A stretch of DNA of 64,000 bases, from positions 3,782,001 to 3,846,000 of the forward strand of contig NZ_CP009555.1 of assembly GCF_000959365.1 (NCBI RefSeq). The letters are read 5' to 3'. The translations under genes and the position numbers were made by a program. The DNA is from Burkholderia oklahomensis C6786 (GTDB lineage Bacteria > Pseudomonadota > Gammaproteobacteria > Burkholderiales > Burkholderiaceae). Below, piece by piece: positions 19,009 to 29,365 of the stretch (within the stretch, counting starts at the first letter, position 1; each line of letters opens with the position of its first letter). The notes beneath the pieces are model-generated. The model was given only the letters and a program-made list of their open reading frames with translations, did not search any database and was not told the origin of the DNA.

Positions 19009-20240
19009 CCGCGCTCCGGCTGCCTATCGTGCAGCTCGCGCGGCTTGCGCGCGTCGTACAGCGTGACGGGCAGCGCCTGCCGCCATGCGTCGAAGCCGCC
19101 GAGCGGCTGCGCGTGCGCGACCGACACGCGCGTGAGCGTGCCGCCGTGCCGCTCGCGCCATGCGACGAGCGAGGCTTCGCCTTGCAGCGTGACCGCGTGC
19201 GCGACGAAGCGGCCGCCCGGCTTCAGGCCTGCCCAGCACGCGTCGAGCACGCCGTCGCGGCTCACGCCGCCGCCGACGAACACCGCGTCGGGCGCGGGCA
19301 GGCCCGCGAGCGCGTCGGGCGCGCGGCCCGCGACGAGTTCGAGCGCGGGCACGCCGAGCGCGTCGCGGTTGTGCTCGATGAAGCGCTGCCGGTCCGGGTG
19401 CGCTTCGATCGCGATCGTCCTGCAAGTCGGATGTGCGCGCATCCATTCGATGCCGATCGACCCGCAGCCCGCGCCGACGTCCCACAGCAATTCGCCCGGC
19501 GCGGGCGCGAGCCGGGCGAGCGCGAGCGCGCGCAGATCGCGTTTCGTGAGCTGGCCGTCGTGGCGGTACGCGTCGTCGGGCAAGCCGGGCGTGAGCGCGA
19601 GACGCGGCGCGTCGTCGCACGCGCGGCATTCGATCGCGACGAGATTGAGCGCCGCCGTGCGCGCGTCGCCCCATGCTTGCGCACGCGCGTCGATGCGCCG
19701 CTCGAGCGGGCCGCCGAGATGCTCGAACACGCTGAGCGCGCTCGGCCCGAAGCCGCGTGCGACGAGCGCGCCCGCGATCGCGGCGGGCGTCGCGCCGTCG
19801 GCGCTCAGCACGAACAGGCGCCGGCCCGGATACAGATGCCGGTGGAGCGACGCGAGCGGCCGGCCGACGAGCGACACCGCGTCGACGTCCTGCAGCGCCC
19901 AGCCGACGCGCGCGGCCGCGAGCGACAGCGACGACGGCGCGGGCAGTACGCGCCATTCGTGCGGCGCGAGCGTGCGTACGAGCGTCGCGCCGACGCCGAA
20001 CAGCATCGGATCGCCGCTCGCGAGCACGCACGCGCGCGCGGGACGGCGCGCGAGAAGCGGCGCGAGATCGAACGGCTTCGGCCACGGTGCGCGCTCGGCC
20101 CCATGCCGCGCCGGCAGCATCGCGAGATGACGCTCGCCGCCCATCACCACCGCCGCCTCCGCGAGCGCGCGCCGCGCGCTCTTGCCGAGCCCCGCGTATC
20201 CGTCGTCGCCGATGCCCACCACCGTCAACCACGCGGTCAT
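19005..20240 (-). CDS. cobL: Precorrin-6Y C5,15-methyltransferase (decarboxylating), CbiE-CbiT fusion
   Basis: CobL methylates C5 and C15 and decarboxylates the acetate side chain at C12. The 411-aa protein is a natural fusion. The N-terminal CbiE-type tetrapyrrole methylase (about residues 1-205) has [14 protein letters not shown] and [18 protein letters not shown]. The C-terminal CbiT-type Rossmann methyltransferase (about 225-400) has [19 protein letters not shown]. The start MTAWLTVVG at 20240 was chosen over upstream in-frame ATGs because the extension would enter the divergent cobG riboswitch region. It heads the cobL-cbiD-cobK operon. Confidence 0.94.
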   Translation of the reverse strand: MTAWLTVVGIGDDGYAGLGKSARRALAEAAVVMGGERHLAMLPARHGAERAPWPKPFDLAPLLARRPARACVLASGDPMLFGVGATLVRTLAPHEWRVLPAPSSLSLAAARVGWALQDVDAVSLVGRPLASLHRHLYPGRRLFVLSADGATPAAIAGALVARGFGPSALSVFEHLGGPLERRIDARAQAWGDARTAALNLVAIECRACDDAPRLALTPGLPDDAYRHDGQLTKRDLRALALARLAPAPGELLWDVGAGCGSIGIEWMRAHPTCRTIAIEAHPDRQRFIEHNRDALGVPALELVAGRAPDALAGLPAPDAVFVGGGVSRDGVLDACWAGLKPGGRFVAHAVTLQGEASLVAWRERHGGTLTRVSVAHAQPLGGFDAWRQALPVTLYDARKPRELHDRQPERG

Positions 20241-20334
20241 CCGTCGTACTCCATCGTGTTCCTGTCGATCCTGAAAGCGTCGCCCGCGCGCCGCGCATCC
20301 TGCGCGCGGGCGTGGCGAAAAAAGGCATAATACA

Positions 20335-20545
20335 GCGTCCGTCGACCGGCGCCCTACGGGGCCCAAGAGGGAACGCAGGGCGCGCCGCGCCGCTGCGGCT
20401 GCCCCCGCAACTGTGAGTAGCGAGTCCGCATCCGATCCACGCCACTGGCCACGCCGCCCACTCGCGGCCGCCGGGAAGGCCCGCTGCGGATGACGACCTG
20501 CCAGCCAGGAGACCTGCCGGGACGTTTCGTTCGTGCCAGCCAACA
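20335..20545 (+). ncRNA. Cobalamin riboswitch upstream of cobG
   Basis: A B12-sensing leader. Conserved pieces occur in order: GAACGCAGGG near 20370, the core CTGCCCCCGCAACTGTGAGTAG around 20399-20420 (partly degenerate), GCCACTGG at 20441-20448, CGGGAAGGC at 20472-20480 and the B12 box AGCCAGGAGACCTGCC at 20503-20518. It lies 5' of cobG on the same strand, so adenosylcobalamin should repress the cobG-cobH-cobI-cobJ operon. A CATAAT hexamer at 20326-20331 may be the -10, but no good -35 was found. The boundaries are approximate. The 20241-20334 stretch is the divergent promoter region. Confidence 0.93.
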
Positions 20546-20642
20546 TCGGGCGGGGTGTACCGATGCCGTAGCCCGCCGCCCGTGCGCATTCGCGCGGAAC
20601 GGCCGGCTCGGGCCGTCGCGCGACGCTTGATCCGGAGCGCCG

Positions 20643-22058
20643 TTGAATCCTTCCGCCGCCGTTTTTTCATCCGACGCCGCCCGCGCCGCGAGCGCGTGCC
20701 CGGGGCTCGTGCGCATCGTCGCCGCGCGCGACGGCGGCCTGTGCCGGATCAAGCTGCCGGGCGGCGCGCTCGCCGCCGCGCAGGCGCGTGCGGTCGCGGC
20801 CGTCGCGCGCGCGTTCGGCTCGGGCGTGATCGAAGCGACCAATCGCGCGAACCTGCAATTGCGCGGCGTGACGGCCGGCAGCGAGGCGCGCGTCAGCCGC
20901 GCCCTGATCGATGCGGGGCTCGGGCCGCTGACGGAAGGCTTGCCGGCGGCGTCGCTCGACGCATGCGTCGCCGCGCGCGACGACGTGCGCAACCTGATGC
21001 TGAGCCCGACGGCCGGCCGCGATCCGCACGCGCTCATCGACAGCGCCGCGCTCGCGGCCCGCCTCCTCGACATGCTGCAGACGCAGCCGTGCTGCGCCGC
21101 GCTGTCGCCGAAATTCTCCGTGCTGCTCGACTGCGGCGAGCGGCTCGCCGCGCTCGATCATCCGCACGACATCTGGCTGTCCGCGCTGCGCGACGCGCAA
21201 GGCGCAACGTGGCTCGCGATCGGCCTGGCGGGCTGCCCGCCCGTCGAGGGCGAGCCGGCCGCGCCGCATGCCGGCGCGCTCGCCGCCGTCGCGCCGGCGC
21301 AGGCGGTCGAATGCGTGCGCGCGCTCGTGACGGGCTTCGTCGCGCTCGCGCCGGCCGGCGCGACGCGCATGCGTGATCTGCTCGCGACGTGCGCGCCCGA
21401 TGCATTCCTTTCGCACGCCGAAGCGCGGCTGCCGTTCACGCTGCGGCGCGGCGCGGATCTCGCCGACTGGCGGCGCGCGCGCGCCGATGCGGCGCTGCGT
21501 TTCGGCATCCACCCCGAGCGGGACCCGGCGCGCCGCGTCGTCGGCGCGCAGCCGCCGCTCGGCCGGCTCGATGCCGCGACGCTCGAAGCGCTCGCCGCGC
21601 TCGCCGATACGCACGGCGACGGCACGCTCCGGATCACGCCGTGGCAAGGCGTGATGCTGCCGGGCGTCGCGTGCGATGCCGCTTGCGACGCCCTCGCGCG
21701 CATCGCCGCACTCGGCTTCGTGTGCGACGCGTCGGCGCCGCTCGCGCACGTCGTCGCGTGCGCGGGCTCGACGGGCTGCGCGCGTTCGCCCGCCGACACG
21801 AAAGCCGACGCGCACGCGCTCGCCGCGCGGCTTGCCGCGCCCGCCGACGTGCACTTGACCGGCTGCGCGCGCTCGTGCGCATTGCCGCACGCGGCCGCGC
21901 ACACGCTCGTCGCGACCGCGGCGGGCCGCTACGACCTCTATCGGCGCGACGGCGCGACGGGCTTCGGCCGCGCCGTCGCGCGCCAACTGACGATCGACCA
22001 GGCCGCCGCCGCGCTATCGCGCGACGCGCGGCCCATTCAGGATGACATTGATGCTTGA
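20643..22058 (+). CDS. cobG: Precorrin-3B synthase (oxygen-dependent)
   Basis: CobG is the Fe-S monooxygenase that turns precorrin-3A into precorrin-3B before ring contraction; it marks the aerobic pathway. The 471-aa protein has the nitrite/sulfite reductase-like ferredoxin half-domains ([29 protein letters not shown]) and the cluster-binding cysteines as CAGSTGC near residue 371 and CARSC near residue 405. Translation appears to start at TTG 20643, six bases after GGAG; no ATG fits this frame. It overlaps cobH by 8 bp and is the first gene of the riboswitch-controlled operon. Confidence 0.93.
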   Translation: MNPSAAVFSSDAARAASACPGLVRIVAARDGGLCRIKLPGGALAAAQARAVAAVARAFGSGVIEATNRANLQLRGVTAGSEARVSRALIDAGLGPLTEGLPAASLDACVAARDDVRNLMLSPTAGRDPHALIDSAALAARLLDMLQTQPCCAALSPKFSVLLDCGERLAALDHPHDIWLSALRDAQGATWLAIGLAGCPPVEGEPAAPHAGALAAVAPAQAVECVRALVTGFVALAPAGATRMRDLLATCAPDAFLSHAEARLPFTLRRGADLADWRRARADAALRFGIHPERDPARRVVGAQPPLGRLDAATLEALAALADTHGDGTLRITPWQGVMLPGVACDAACDALARIAALGFVCDASAPLAHVVACAGSTGCARSPADTKADAHALAARLAAPADVHLTGCARSCALPHAAAHTLVATAAGRYDLYRRDGATGFGRAVARQLTIDQAAAALSRDARPIQDDIDA

Positions 22059-22677
22059 CTACCTTCGCGACGGCGACGCGATCTACCGCGAATCGTTCGC
22101 GACGATCCGTGCGGAAGCCGATCTGACGGGCGTGCCGCCCGACCTCGAAAAACTCGCGGTGCGCGTGATCCACGCGTGCGGGATGGTCGACATCGTTCGC
22201 GACCTGCGGTTTTCCGAGGGCGCGGGCGCGGCGGGCCGCGCGGCGCTGAAAGCCGGCGCGCCGATCCTCTGCGACGCGCGGATGGTCGCCGAAGGCGTCA
22301 CGCGCGCGCGGCTGCCCGCCGCGAACCCGGTGCTCTGCACGCTCGGCGAGCCCGACGTGCCGCGGCTCGCGCGCGAGATCGGCAACACGCGCTCGGCGGC
22401 GGCGCTCGAGCTGTGGCGCCCGCACCTCGCGGGCAGCGTCGTCGCGATCGGCAACGCGCCGACCGCGCTCTTCCATCTGCTCGACATGATCGACGCGGGC
22501 GCGCCCCGCCCCGCGCTGATCCTCGGCTTCCCGGTCGGCTTCGTCGGCGCGGCCGAATCGAAGGCGCTCCTCGCGGCCGACAGCCGCGGCGTGCCGTTCG
22601 TCGCGGTCGCCGGCCGCCGCGGCGGCAGCGCGATGGTCGCCGCCGCCGTCAACGCGCTCGCTTCGGAGGCCGAATGA
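22051..22677 (+). CDS. cobH: Precorrin-8X methylmutase
   Basis: CobH moves the C11 methyl group to C12, converting precorrin-8X to hydrogenobyrinic acid. The 208-aa product begins [23 protein letters not shown], matches the family over its length ([11 protein letters not shown] with the catalytic His before it at [44 protein letters not shown]). ATG 22051 is preferred to ATG 22042 because an AGG lies at the right distance and because relatives begin at the DYLRDG segment. It overlaps cobG by 8 bp and cobI by 4 bp. Confidence 0.95.
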   Translation: MLDYLRDGDAIYRESFATIRAEADLTGVPPDLEKLAVRVIHACGMVDIVRDLRFSEGAGAAGRAALKAGAPILCDARMVAEGVTRARLPAANPVLCTLGEPDVPRLAREIGNTRSAAALELWRPHLAGSVVAIGNAPTALFHLLDMIDAGAPRPALILGFPVGFVGAAESKALLAADSRGVPFVAVAGRRGGSAMVAAAVNALASEAE

Positions 22678-23408
22678 CGCGCAAGACCGGCCGCCTCTAC
22701 GGGCTCGGCGTCGGGCCGGGCGACCCCGAGCTCCTGACGCTGAAGGCGCTGCGCGTGCTGCAGGCGGCGCCCGTCGTCGCGTATTTCGTCGCGAAGGGCA
22801 AGAAAGGCAACGCGTTCAGCATCGTCGAAGCGCATCTGAGCGACGCGCAAACGCACATGCCGCTCGCCTACCCGGTGACGACCGAAGCGCTGCCGCCGCC
22901 GCTCTGCTACGAAACCGTGATCGCGGACTTCTATGACACGGCCGCCGAGCACGTCGCCGCGCATCTCGACGCGGGCCGCGACGTCGCGGTGATCTGCGAA
23001 GGCGATCCTTTCTTCTACGGCTCGTACATGTACCTGCACGACCGGCTCGCGCCGCGCTACGACGCCGAAGTCGTGCCGGGCGTGTGCTCGATGCTGGGCG
23101 GCGCGGCGGTGCTCGGCGTGCCGCTCGTCTACCGGAATCAGAGCCTATCGGTGCTGTCCGGCGTGCTGCCCGAGGACGCGCTGCGCGAGCGTCTCGCGAA
23201 GGCCGATGCGGCCGTCGTGATGAAGCTCGGCCGCAACTTCGACAAGGTGCGCCGCGTGCTCGATCAGCTCGGGCTCGCGCATCGCGCGCGCTACGTCGAG
23301 CGCGCGACGATGCAGTCGCAGCGGATCGTGCCGCTCGCGGAAGTCGATCCGATGGCGTCGCCGTATTTTTCGTTGCTCGTCGTGCCGGGGGAAAAATGGC
23401 AAGGATGA
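22674..23408 (+). CDS. cobI: Precorrin-2 C20-methyltransferase
   Basis: CobI methylates C20 of precorrin-2 to give precorrin-3A, the substrate of CobG. The 244-aa protein has the tetrapyrrole-methylase marks [21 protein letters not shown] at its start, [16 protein letters not shown] near residue 105 and [19 protein letters not shown] near residue 135. The ATG overlaps the cobH stop as ATGA. The next gene begins within its last codons, so the operon is tightly coupled. Confidence 0.95.
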   Translation: MTRKTGRLYGLGVGPGDPELLTLKALRVLQAAPVVAYFVAKGKKGNAFSIVEAHLSDAQTHMPLAYPVTTEALPPPLCYETVIADFYDTAAEHVAAHLDAGRDVAVICEGDPFFYGSYMYLHDRLAPRYDAEVVPGVCSMLGGAAVLGVPLVYRNQSLSVLSGVLPEDALRERLAKADAAVVMKLGRNFDKVRRVLDQLGLAHRARYVERATMQSQRIVPLAEVDPMASPYFSLLVVPGEKWQG

Positions 23409-25213
23409 CGACCGCGCCCTCGATCGTGATACTCGGGCCCGGCGCGCTCGAAACCGCGCGCCGGATCCAGGCGCGCCACGACGGCGCGCAGGTGCATGCG
23501 CTCGCGGGCCGCGCCGATGCGGATGTTTCGTTCACCGAACTCGGTCCGCATCTGCGCGAGCTGTACGCGCGCGGCGCGCCGATCGTCGCGCTCTTCGCGG
23601 CCGGCATCGTGATCCGCTGCGTCGCGCCGTGCCTGGCCGACAAGGGCGCGGAGCCGCCGGTGCTCGCGGTCGCCGAGGACGGCAGCGCGGTCGTGCCGCT
23701 GTTGGGCGGGCTCGCGGGCGCGAACGTGCTCGCGCGCGAAATCGCCGACGCGCTCGGCGTCGCGGCAGCGATCACGACGAGCGGCGAGCTGCGCTTCGGC
23801 GCATGCGTGCTGAATCCGCCCGACGGCTACGCGCTCGCCGATCTCGACGCGGGCAAGCGCTTCGTGTCCGATCTGCTCGCGGGCGAAAGCACGCGGATCG
23901 AAGGCGATGCGCAGTGGCTCGACGACGTCGCGTTGCCGCGCGGATCGCACGCGGCGCGCGCGATCCGCGTGACGCCTTACGCGTCGCGCGGCGATGCGCG
24001 CGAATTGCTGATTCATCCGCGAAGCGTCGTCGTGGCGTTCGGCGATGAAGGCCGCGTCGACGATCGCGCGCGGAATGCTTCGGATCACGATGCAATCGCG
24101 AACTCGAACGAAAACGCCAACGCTGGCGGAAACGGCGCGATGCCGGACCTGCCGCCGCTCGCCGCGCGCATCGTCGCGCGGCTCGCCGCGCACGATCTCG
24201 CGCCGCTCGCGCTCGCGGCCGTCGTCGCGCCCGCGCGTCGCCTCTCCGATCACGCGCTGACCGAAGCGGCGCGCGCGCTGCGCGTGCCGCTGCGTTTCGC
24301 CGATACGGACGCACGCGACGCGTCCGGCGTGCTTGACGCCGCCCTCCCCGCGTCGCTCGCGCGGCGCGTCGCCGCGCCGCGCGCGGAGGCGACGCCGCAC
24401 GATCTCGCGATCGCCGTCTCCGATGCGCCCGTCGATCCCGCAACGCTCGGTGCGGCGCGCGGCCGCCTGACGGTGCTCGGCCTCGGCCCCGGCCGCGCCG
24501 ACCTGATGACGCCCGCCGCGCGCGCGGCGCTCGCCGACGCGACCGACGTCGTCGGCTACGCGACCTACGTGAACATGGCGGGTCCGTTTCGCGCGGACCA
24601 GGCATTGCACGTCTCCGACAATCGCGAAGAATTGCAGCGCGCGCGTCACGCGTTCGAGCTCGCGGCGCAAGGCCGGCGCGTCGCGGTCGTGTCGTCGGGC
24701 GACCCCGGCGTGTTCGCGATGGCGGCGGCCGTGCTCGAAGCGCTCGACGGTTCCGACGACGCGCGCTGGGCGGCCGTCGAGCTCGACGTCGTGCCCGGCG
24801 TGTCGGCCGCGCTCGCGACGGCCGCCGAGGCCGGCGCGCCGCTCGGCCACGACTTCTGCATGATCTCGCTGTCGGACAACCTGAAGCCGTGGGCGATCAT
24901 CGAAAAACGCATCGATCACGCGGCGGCCGCCGATCTCGCGCTCGCGTTCTACAACCCGGTCTCGCGCGCGCGGCCCGTGCAGTTCGACCGCGCGCTCGAC
25001 GTCGTGCGCAGACACCGCGCGCCGGACACGATCGTCGTGCTCGGCCGCGACATCGGCCGCCCCGGCGCGACGCGCGTCACGACGACGCTCGGCGCGCTGT
25101 CCGCGCAGCAGGTCGACATGCGCACGATGGTGATCGTCGGCTCGTCGTCGACGCGCCGCGTCGTTCGCGACGGCGCGCGCGAATGGGTGTACACGCCGCG
25201 CTGGTATCGCTGA
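23396..25213 (+). CDS. cobJ: CbiG-CobJ fusion: precorrin-3B C17-methyltransferase with CbiG-like N terminus
   Basis: A 605-aa two-part protein. Residues 1-230 resemble Cbi[18 protein letters not shown], then [27 protein letters not shown], a typical CbiG N-terminal domain, with [18 protein letters not shown]. After an Asn-rich linker (about 230-250) comes a CbiG-C/CobE-like segment. From about residue 355 ([16 protein letters not shown]) to the end is CobJ, which methylates C17 and contracts the ring; [20 protein letters not shown] and [20 protein letters not shown] are present. Start 23396 has GGGGGAA close upstream; ATG 23405, in an ATGA overlap with cobI, is the alternative. What the CbiG part does in an aerobic route is unclear. 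Confidence 0.92.
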   Translation: MARMTTAPSIVILGPGALETARRIQARHDGAQVHALAGRADADVSFTELGPHLRELYARGAPIVALFAAGIVIRCVAPCLADKGAEPPVLAVAEDGSAVVPLLGGLAGANVLAREIADALGVAAAITTSGELRFGACVLNPPDGYALADLDAGKRFVSDLLAGESTRIEGDAQWLDDVALPRGSHAARAIRVTPYASRGDARELLIHPRSVVVAFGDEGRVDDRARNASDHDAIANSNENANAGGNGAMPDLPPLAARIVARLAAHDLAPLALAAVVAPARRLSDHALTEAARALRVPLRFADTDARDASGVLDAALPASLARRVAAPRAEATPHDLAIAVSDAPVDPATLGAARGRLTVLGLGPGRADLMTPAARAALADATDVVGYATYVNMAGPFRADQALHVSDNREELQRARHAFELAAQGRRVAVVSSGDPGVFAMAAAVLEALDGSDDARWAAVELDVVPGVSAALATAAEAGAPLGHDFCMISLSDNLKPWAIIEKRIDHAAAADLALAFYNPVSRARPVQFDRALDVVRRHRAPDTIVVLGRDIGRPGATRVTTTLGALSAQQVDMRTMVIVGSSSTRRVVRDGAREWVYTPRWYR

Positions 25214-25539
25214 TCTCGAAACGAAGCGAAACGATGCGATGCGCGGCATGCGATGCGCCGCGCATCGCGTTTCACTTCACGCACGCGGGGCCGTGCATGA
25301 ACCGCACGCGTCTCGCGCCGCAGTCGCATCCGCGCGATCAATGAAAGCGATCGTTTCGGATCTCAAATCGAGTCACGCATCAAACCTTGAATCCGAATAA
25401 TAAAAAGAACGACTAACGATTCCATAATGCGAGCGATTCCTCCATGATGTGCACGCCGAAGCGTCGACCGCCCATCGAGCGCGGCGACGCGACGGTGATA
25501 TGCAGGCCAGCATATCCACTCATCAACATGGAGAGAACA
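25214..25539. other. Promoter-bearing spacer before chitinase gene
   Basis: This 326-bp spacer between cobJ and the chitinase gene has no supportable gene. From about 25340 to 25440 the composition becomes AT-rich, with a run reading AATAATAAAAAG near 25397. That makes it the likely promoter region of the chitinase gene, but no hexamer pair was convincing. Confidence 0.45.
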
Positions 25540-26901
25540 ATGAACTTCAGCATGTTGTCCCGCTTCGTCCCGCGCGCGATCGCGGCGGGCTGTCTGTTCG
25601 CGGCGGCGGGCGCGTCGCAGGCGGCGGGCGCCTACGCGCCGTACGTCGACGTGACGCTCTATCCGACGCCGCTCGTCGATCAGATCGGCGTCCAGCAAGG
25701 GATCCAGCAATTCATGCTCGCGTTCGTCGTGTCGGGCGGCAACCAGTGCGCGCCGTCGTGGGGCGGCGTGCAGCCGATCGGCAACGGCGCGACGGGCGAT
25801 CTGCTCAACACGATCGCGACGTCGGTGTCGAACTACCGCGCGAAAGGCGGCGACGTCGCGGTGTCGTTCGGCGGCGCGGCCGGGCTGCCGCTGATGCAGG
25901 CGTGCTCGAGCGTGGCCGCGCTGAAGGGCGCGTATCAGACCGTGATCGACACGTACAGCCTGACGCACGTCGACTTCGACATCGAAGGCGCGTCGCAGCA
26001 GGATTCGGCGGCCGTCACGCGCAATTTCCAGGCGGTCGCGCAACTGCAGGCCGACTATGCGGCGAAGGGCAAGCCGCTGCACGTGACGCTGACGCTGCCG
26101 GCGATGCCGACGGGTCTGGTTCAGGACGGCCTGAACGTGCTGAACGCGGCGCTCGCGAACAACGTGACGCTCGACGCGGTGAACATCATGACGATGGACT
26201 ACGGCCCCGCCGGCATCGACATGGGCGCGGCCGCGATCAGCGCGGCGCAGGGACTCTATTCGCAGCTCGACACCGCATACAAGTCGGTCGGCAAGCCGCA
26301 GACCGACGCGCAGCTCAAGCAGCTCGTCGGCGTCACGCCGATGATCGGCGTGAACGACGTGCAAGGCGAAACGTTCACGCTCGCGAACGCGCAGAGCGTG
26401 CAGACGACGGCCGCGAACAACAACTACGGCTTCGTCGGCATCTGGTCGATCACACGCGACAAGGCGTGCGACGGCGGCTCGCAGTACGCGTCGCCGATCT
26501 GCTCGGGCGTCGCGCAGCAGCCGTACGCGTTCTCGTCGATCTTCAAGCAGCTGGGCGGCCAGTGGGGCTCGGGCGTGACGCAGGACCCGAACTACGGCGG
26601 CGGCTCGGACGGCGGCGGCAAGCCGCAGCCGGGCGCGCCGTGGTCGGCGACGCAGGTTTACACGGCGGGCGCGACGGTCACGTACCAGGGCACGACCTAT
26701 CAGGCGCAATGGTGGACGCAGGGCGACATTCCGGGTCAGTCGTCGGTGTGGAAGCCGATCGGCGGCAACGCGCCGGCGTGGTCGTCGACGACCGCGTATC
26801 CGGCCGGCGCGTGCGTGATGTACCAGGGCGCGAAGTACTGCGCGAAATGGTGGACACAGGGCGACACGCCGAGCGCGGGCGGCGTGTGGGCGAAGTCGTG
26901 A
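25540..26901 (+). CDS. Secreted chitinase, GH18 domain plus two C-terminal chitin-binding modules
   Basis: A 453-aa secreted enzyme predicted to hydrolyse chitin. The signal peptide is about 30 residues (cleavage near AAGA). The GH18 catalytic domain spans roughly 35-345, with the active-site DxDxE seen as HVDFDIEG near residue 150 and the MTMDYGPAG strand near residue 220. After a Gly/Lys-rich linker come two ChiC-type carbohydrate-binding modules of about 45 residues (CBM5/12): each has AW/PWS...Y.AG..V.YQG..Y.A.WWTQGD. The ATG at 25540 is preceded by GGAGAG. It is monocistronic and followed by a hairpin. Confidence 0.92.
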   Translation: MNFSMLSRFVPRAIAAGCLFAAAGASQAAGAYAPYVDVTLYPTPLVDQIGVQQGIQQFMLAFVVSGGNQCAPSWGGVQPIGNGATGDLLNTIATSVSNYRAKGGDVAVSFGGAAGLPLMQACSSVAALKGAYQTVIDTYSLTHVDFDIEGASQQDSAAVTRNFQAVAQLQADYAAKGKPLHVTLTLPAMPTGLVQDGLNVLNAALANNVTLDAVNIMTMDYGPAGIDMGAAAISAAQGLYSQLDTAYKSVGKPQTDAQLKQLVGVTPMIGVNDVQGETFTLANAQSVQTTAANNNYGFVGIWSITRDKACDGGSQYASPICSGVAQQPYAFSSIFKQLGGQWGSGVTQDPNYGGGSDGGGKPQPGAPWSATQVYTAGATVTYQGTTYQAQWWTQGDIPGQSSVWKPIGGNAPAWSSTTAYPAGACVMYQGAKYCAKWWTQGDTPSAGGVWAKS

Positions 26902-26941
26902 AAGTCGTGATGTAGGCCGCGGCGCGCCGCGAGACGGCACG

Positions 26942-26973
26942 GGTCCGCGCGGGCGAACGCGCGGGCGCGGACC
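26942..26973 (+). terminator. Hairpin downstream of chitinase gene
   Basis: A perfect 9-bp inverted repeat (GGTCCGCGC at 26942-26950, GCGCGGACC at 26965-26973) with a 14-base loop lies 40 bp after the chitinase stop. There is no T-tract, so it may be an mRNA-stabilising stem or a weak bidirectional terminator towards the convergent IclR gene. The rest of the 303-bp spacer shows nothing. Confidence 0.45.
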
Positions 26974-27204
26974 GCCGCCGGATCGCGGCGCTATCGAAGC
27001 ACCGCAGCATGGCGCCCGCCACCGTTTCGAGCGGATCGTGCGGGCGCCCGCGCCGCGCTTCGCGCTTCGCGACGACGAAACGCAAACGCGCCGTCGCCCA
27101 CGCAGCGTTCCGCATGCGCGACGCGCGTTGCATCCGCCTGCGGCGCCAACGCGGTGGACGTGTGGGCGACCTTTGCGAGGAGATGCGCGAGCCCGCCGGA
27201 TTTT

Positions 27205-27939
27205 TCAGCAGTCGGCGAGAATTTCCGCCTTGCAGGCGGCGAGCGCGGCCGCGTGCGCGTCGCGCGCGACGCGGATCCGCTCGGTCGGACCGGCGATCGA
27301 TACGCCGTACCACTCGCCGTGCACGGCGAACGCGACCGCGAGCGCCGACAATTCCGGCGCGCTCTCGCCGAAGTTTTCCGCGAAGCCGCGCGCATGCGCG
27401 AGCGCCCCCTGCTCGATCAGCGCGGGCAGGCTCGTCACCGTCGCGTCGGTGTACGCGTCGAGCGACAGACGGTGGCCGAGCGTACGCTGCGCGTCGTCCG
27501 GCAGCTCGCCGAAGATCGCCTTGCCGATCGAGTTCGCGTGCAGCGGGCGCATGTCGCCCGGCTTTCGCGTATAGCGGATCGCGTGATTCGATTCGACGAC
27601 GTCCAGATAGACGACCGCCGTGCCGTCGATCTTGCCGAGCACGGCCGTTTCGCCCGTTGCGTCGCGCAGCGCGATCAGATGCGGGCGAGCGATCTCGACG
27701 ACGGGATCGGTCGCGCCGAGCGCGGCCGCGATCCGCGCGAGACGCGGCGTCGGATAGTAACCGCCGCGCCGGCGCACCTCGTACAGATAGCCGCGATTGA
27801 CGAGCGTGCGCGCGAGCGCGAGACAGCTCGACATCGGCGCGTCGAGCCGCTGCGCGAGCTCGGTCAGCGACAGCGGGCGCCTGACGGCGGCGAACACCTC
27901 GAACAGATCGAGCGTGCGGGAAACGAGTTTGACGTCCAT
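27205..27939 (-). CDS. IclR-family transcriptional regulator
   Basis: A 244-aa IclR-type regulator of typical length. The N-terminal winged helix covers about residues 1-65 (VSRTLDLFEVFAAVRRPLSLTELAQRL, then SSCLALARTLVNRGYL). The C-terminal effector domain includes RPHLIALRDATGETAVLG and the conserved PLHANSIGKAIFG near residue 135. Start 27939 (MDVKLVSR) gives the standard N terminus; the longer frame upstream is not conserved in character. It lies 79 bp downstream of an acyl-CoA dehydrogenase gene on the same strand, so it may be cotranscribed with that gene and regulate it. The effector is unknown. Confidence 0.9.
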   Translation of the reverse strand: MDVKLVSRTLDLFEVFAAVRRPLSLTELAQRLDAPMSSCLALARTLVNRGYLYEVRRRGGYYPTPRLARIAAALGATDPVVEIARPHLIALRDATGETAVLGKIDGTAVVYLDVVESNHAIRYTRKPGDMRPLHANSIGKAIFGELPDDAQRTLGHRLSLDAYTDATVTSLPALIEQGALAHARGFAENFGESAPELSALAVAFAVHGEWYGVSIAGPTERIRVARDAHAAALAACKAEILADC

Positions 27940-28018
27940 CTCAATCGGGCAAGAAAAGGGGGCGACGGCACACCGGGCGACATCGCAAGAGGCGAGCTCG
28001 CGCCGCGCGGCGAAAGCT

Positions 28019-29191
28019 TCAATAGGATTTCGGCAGACCGAGCACCTTCTCCGCAATGAAGCACAGGATCATCTGCGGGCTGACGGGGGCGACCCGCGGA
28101 ATCATGCATTCGCGCAGATAGCGCTCGACGTGATACTCCTTCGCATAGCCCATGCCGCCGAGGGTCGCCATCGCGGCCTGGCACGCGCCGAACGCGGCCT
28201 CGGCCGCGAGATACTTCGCCGCGTTCGCCTGAGCGCCGCACGGCAGGCCCGCATCGTAGCGCGCGGCCGCCTTCAGCACCATCAGATGCGCGGCCTCGAG
28301 CTGCATCCACGCGAGCGCGAGCGGATGCTGAATCGCCTGGTTCCGGCCGATCGGGCGGCCGAACACGATCCGCTCGTTCGCATAGCGCGTCGCGTGCCTG
28401 AGCGCCGCCTGGCCGAGCCCGACCGCTTCCGCCGCGATCAGGATCCGCTCGGGGTTGAGCCCGTGCAGCAGATAGCGAAAGCCCTCGCCCTCGTCGCCGA
28501 TCCGGTCGGCGACCGGCACGCGCAAATCGTCGATGAACAGCAGGTTCGAATCGACCGCGCGGCGGCCCATCTTGTCGATCTCGCGCACGTCGACGCGGCT
28601 GCGGTCGAGATCCGCATAGAACAGGCTCAGGCCGTCGGCCGGCTTCGCGACGCGCTCGAGAGGCGTCGTGCGCGCGATGATCAACATCTTGTTGGCGACC
28701 TGCGCGGTCGAGATCCAGATCTTGCGGCCGTTCAGCACGTAGTGGTCGCCGTCGCGGACGGCCTGCGTCTTCAGGTGCGTCGTGTCGAGGCCGGCGTCGG
28801 GCTCGGTGACGGCGAAACATGCCTTGTCGCGGCCCGCGATCAGCGGCGGCAGGAAGCGCGCCTTCTGCTCGGCGCTGCCGAACACCTGCACCGGATTCAG
28901 CCCGAAGATGTTCATGTGGACGGCCGACGCGCCCGACAGCCCCGCGCCCGACGCGCTGATCGCGCGCATCATCAGCGCCGCCTCGGTGATGCCGAGCCCG
29001 GCTCCGCCGTACTCGGGCGACATCGCGACGCCGAGCCAGCCGGCATCGGCGAGCGCGCGGTGGAAGTCGTGCGGGAAGCCGCCCGCGCGGTCGCGCTCGA
29101 GCCAGTAGTCGTCGTCGAAGTCTGCGCAGATGCGCTCGATCGCGGCTTCGATCGCATGCTGGTCGTCGGTCAGTTCGAAATCCATCGGCAT
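28019..29191 (-). CDS. Acyl-CoA dehydrogenase family protein
   Basis: A 390-aa FAD-dependent acyl-CoA dehydrogenase. The N-terminal helical domain starts MDFELTDDQHAIEAAIERI. The middle beta domain has CFAVTEPDAGLDTTHLKT and NGRKIWISTAQ near residues 125-160. The C-terminal domain contains NERIVFGRPIGRNQAIQ and GGMGYAKEYHVERYLRE, where the Glu before Tyr is the expected catalytic base region. The start at 29191 is supported by GAGGAGAC. The acyl substrate is unknown, and no thioesterase, ligase or hydratase gene is adjacent. A long inverted repeat about 180 bp upstream may be its operator. Confidence 0.9.
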   Translation of the reverse strand: MPMDFELTDDQHAIEAAIERICADFDDDYWLERDRAGGFPHDFHRALADAGWLGVAMSPEYGGAGLGITEAALMMRAISASGAGLSGASAVHMNIFGLNPVQVFGSAEQKARFLPPLIAGRDKACFAVTEPDAGLDTTHLKTQAVRDGDHYVLNGRKIWISTAQVANKMLIIARTTPLERVAKPADGLSLFYADLDRSRVDVREIDKMGRRAVDSNLLFIDDLRVPVADRIGDEGEGFRYLLHGLNPERILIAAEAVGLGQAALRHATRYANERIVFGRPIGRNQAIQHPLALAWMQLEAAHLMVLKAAARYDAGLPCGAQANAAKYLAAEAAFGACQAAMATLGGMGYAKEYHVERYLRECMIPRVAPVSPQMILCFIAEKVLGLPKSY

Positions 29192-29365
29192 GTCTCCTCG
29201 GCTTGCCCGGCGGCGGATCGAGCGGCGGGAATTCGAACGCGCGGCGGCACGAACGCGCGCGGCGGCGCGGCATCGCGCGGCGTGCTCGCTGCGGGCTTCG
29301 CCACTTGGCGGGCGCGGATCGACGGCGCTCGCGACGCGGCTCAATGGGCGATGCGTCGAATTCAC

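Noticed and set aside
26942..26973. Calling the hairpin after the chitinase gene a classical Rho-independent terminator
   Set aside because: The stem is perfect, but no T-tract follows, so it is listed only with modest confidence.
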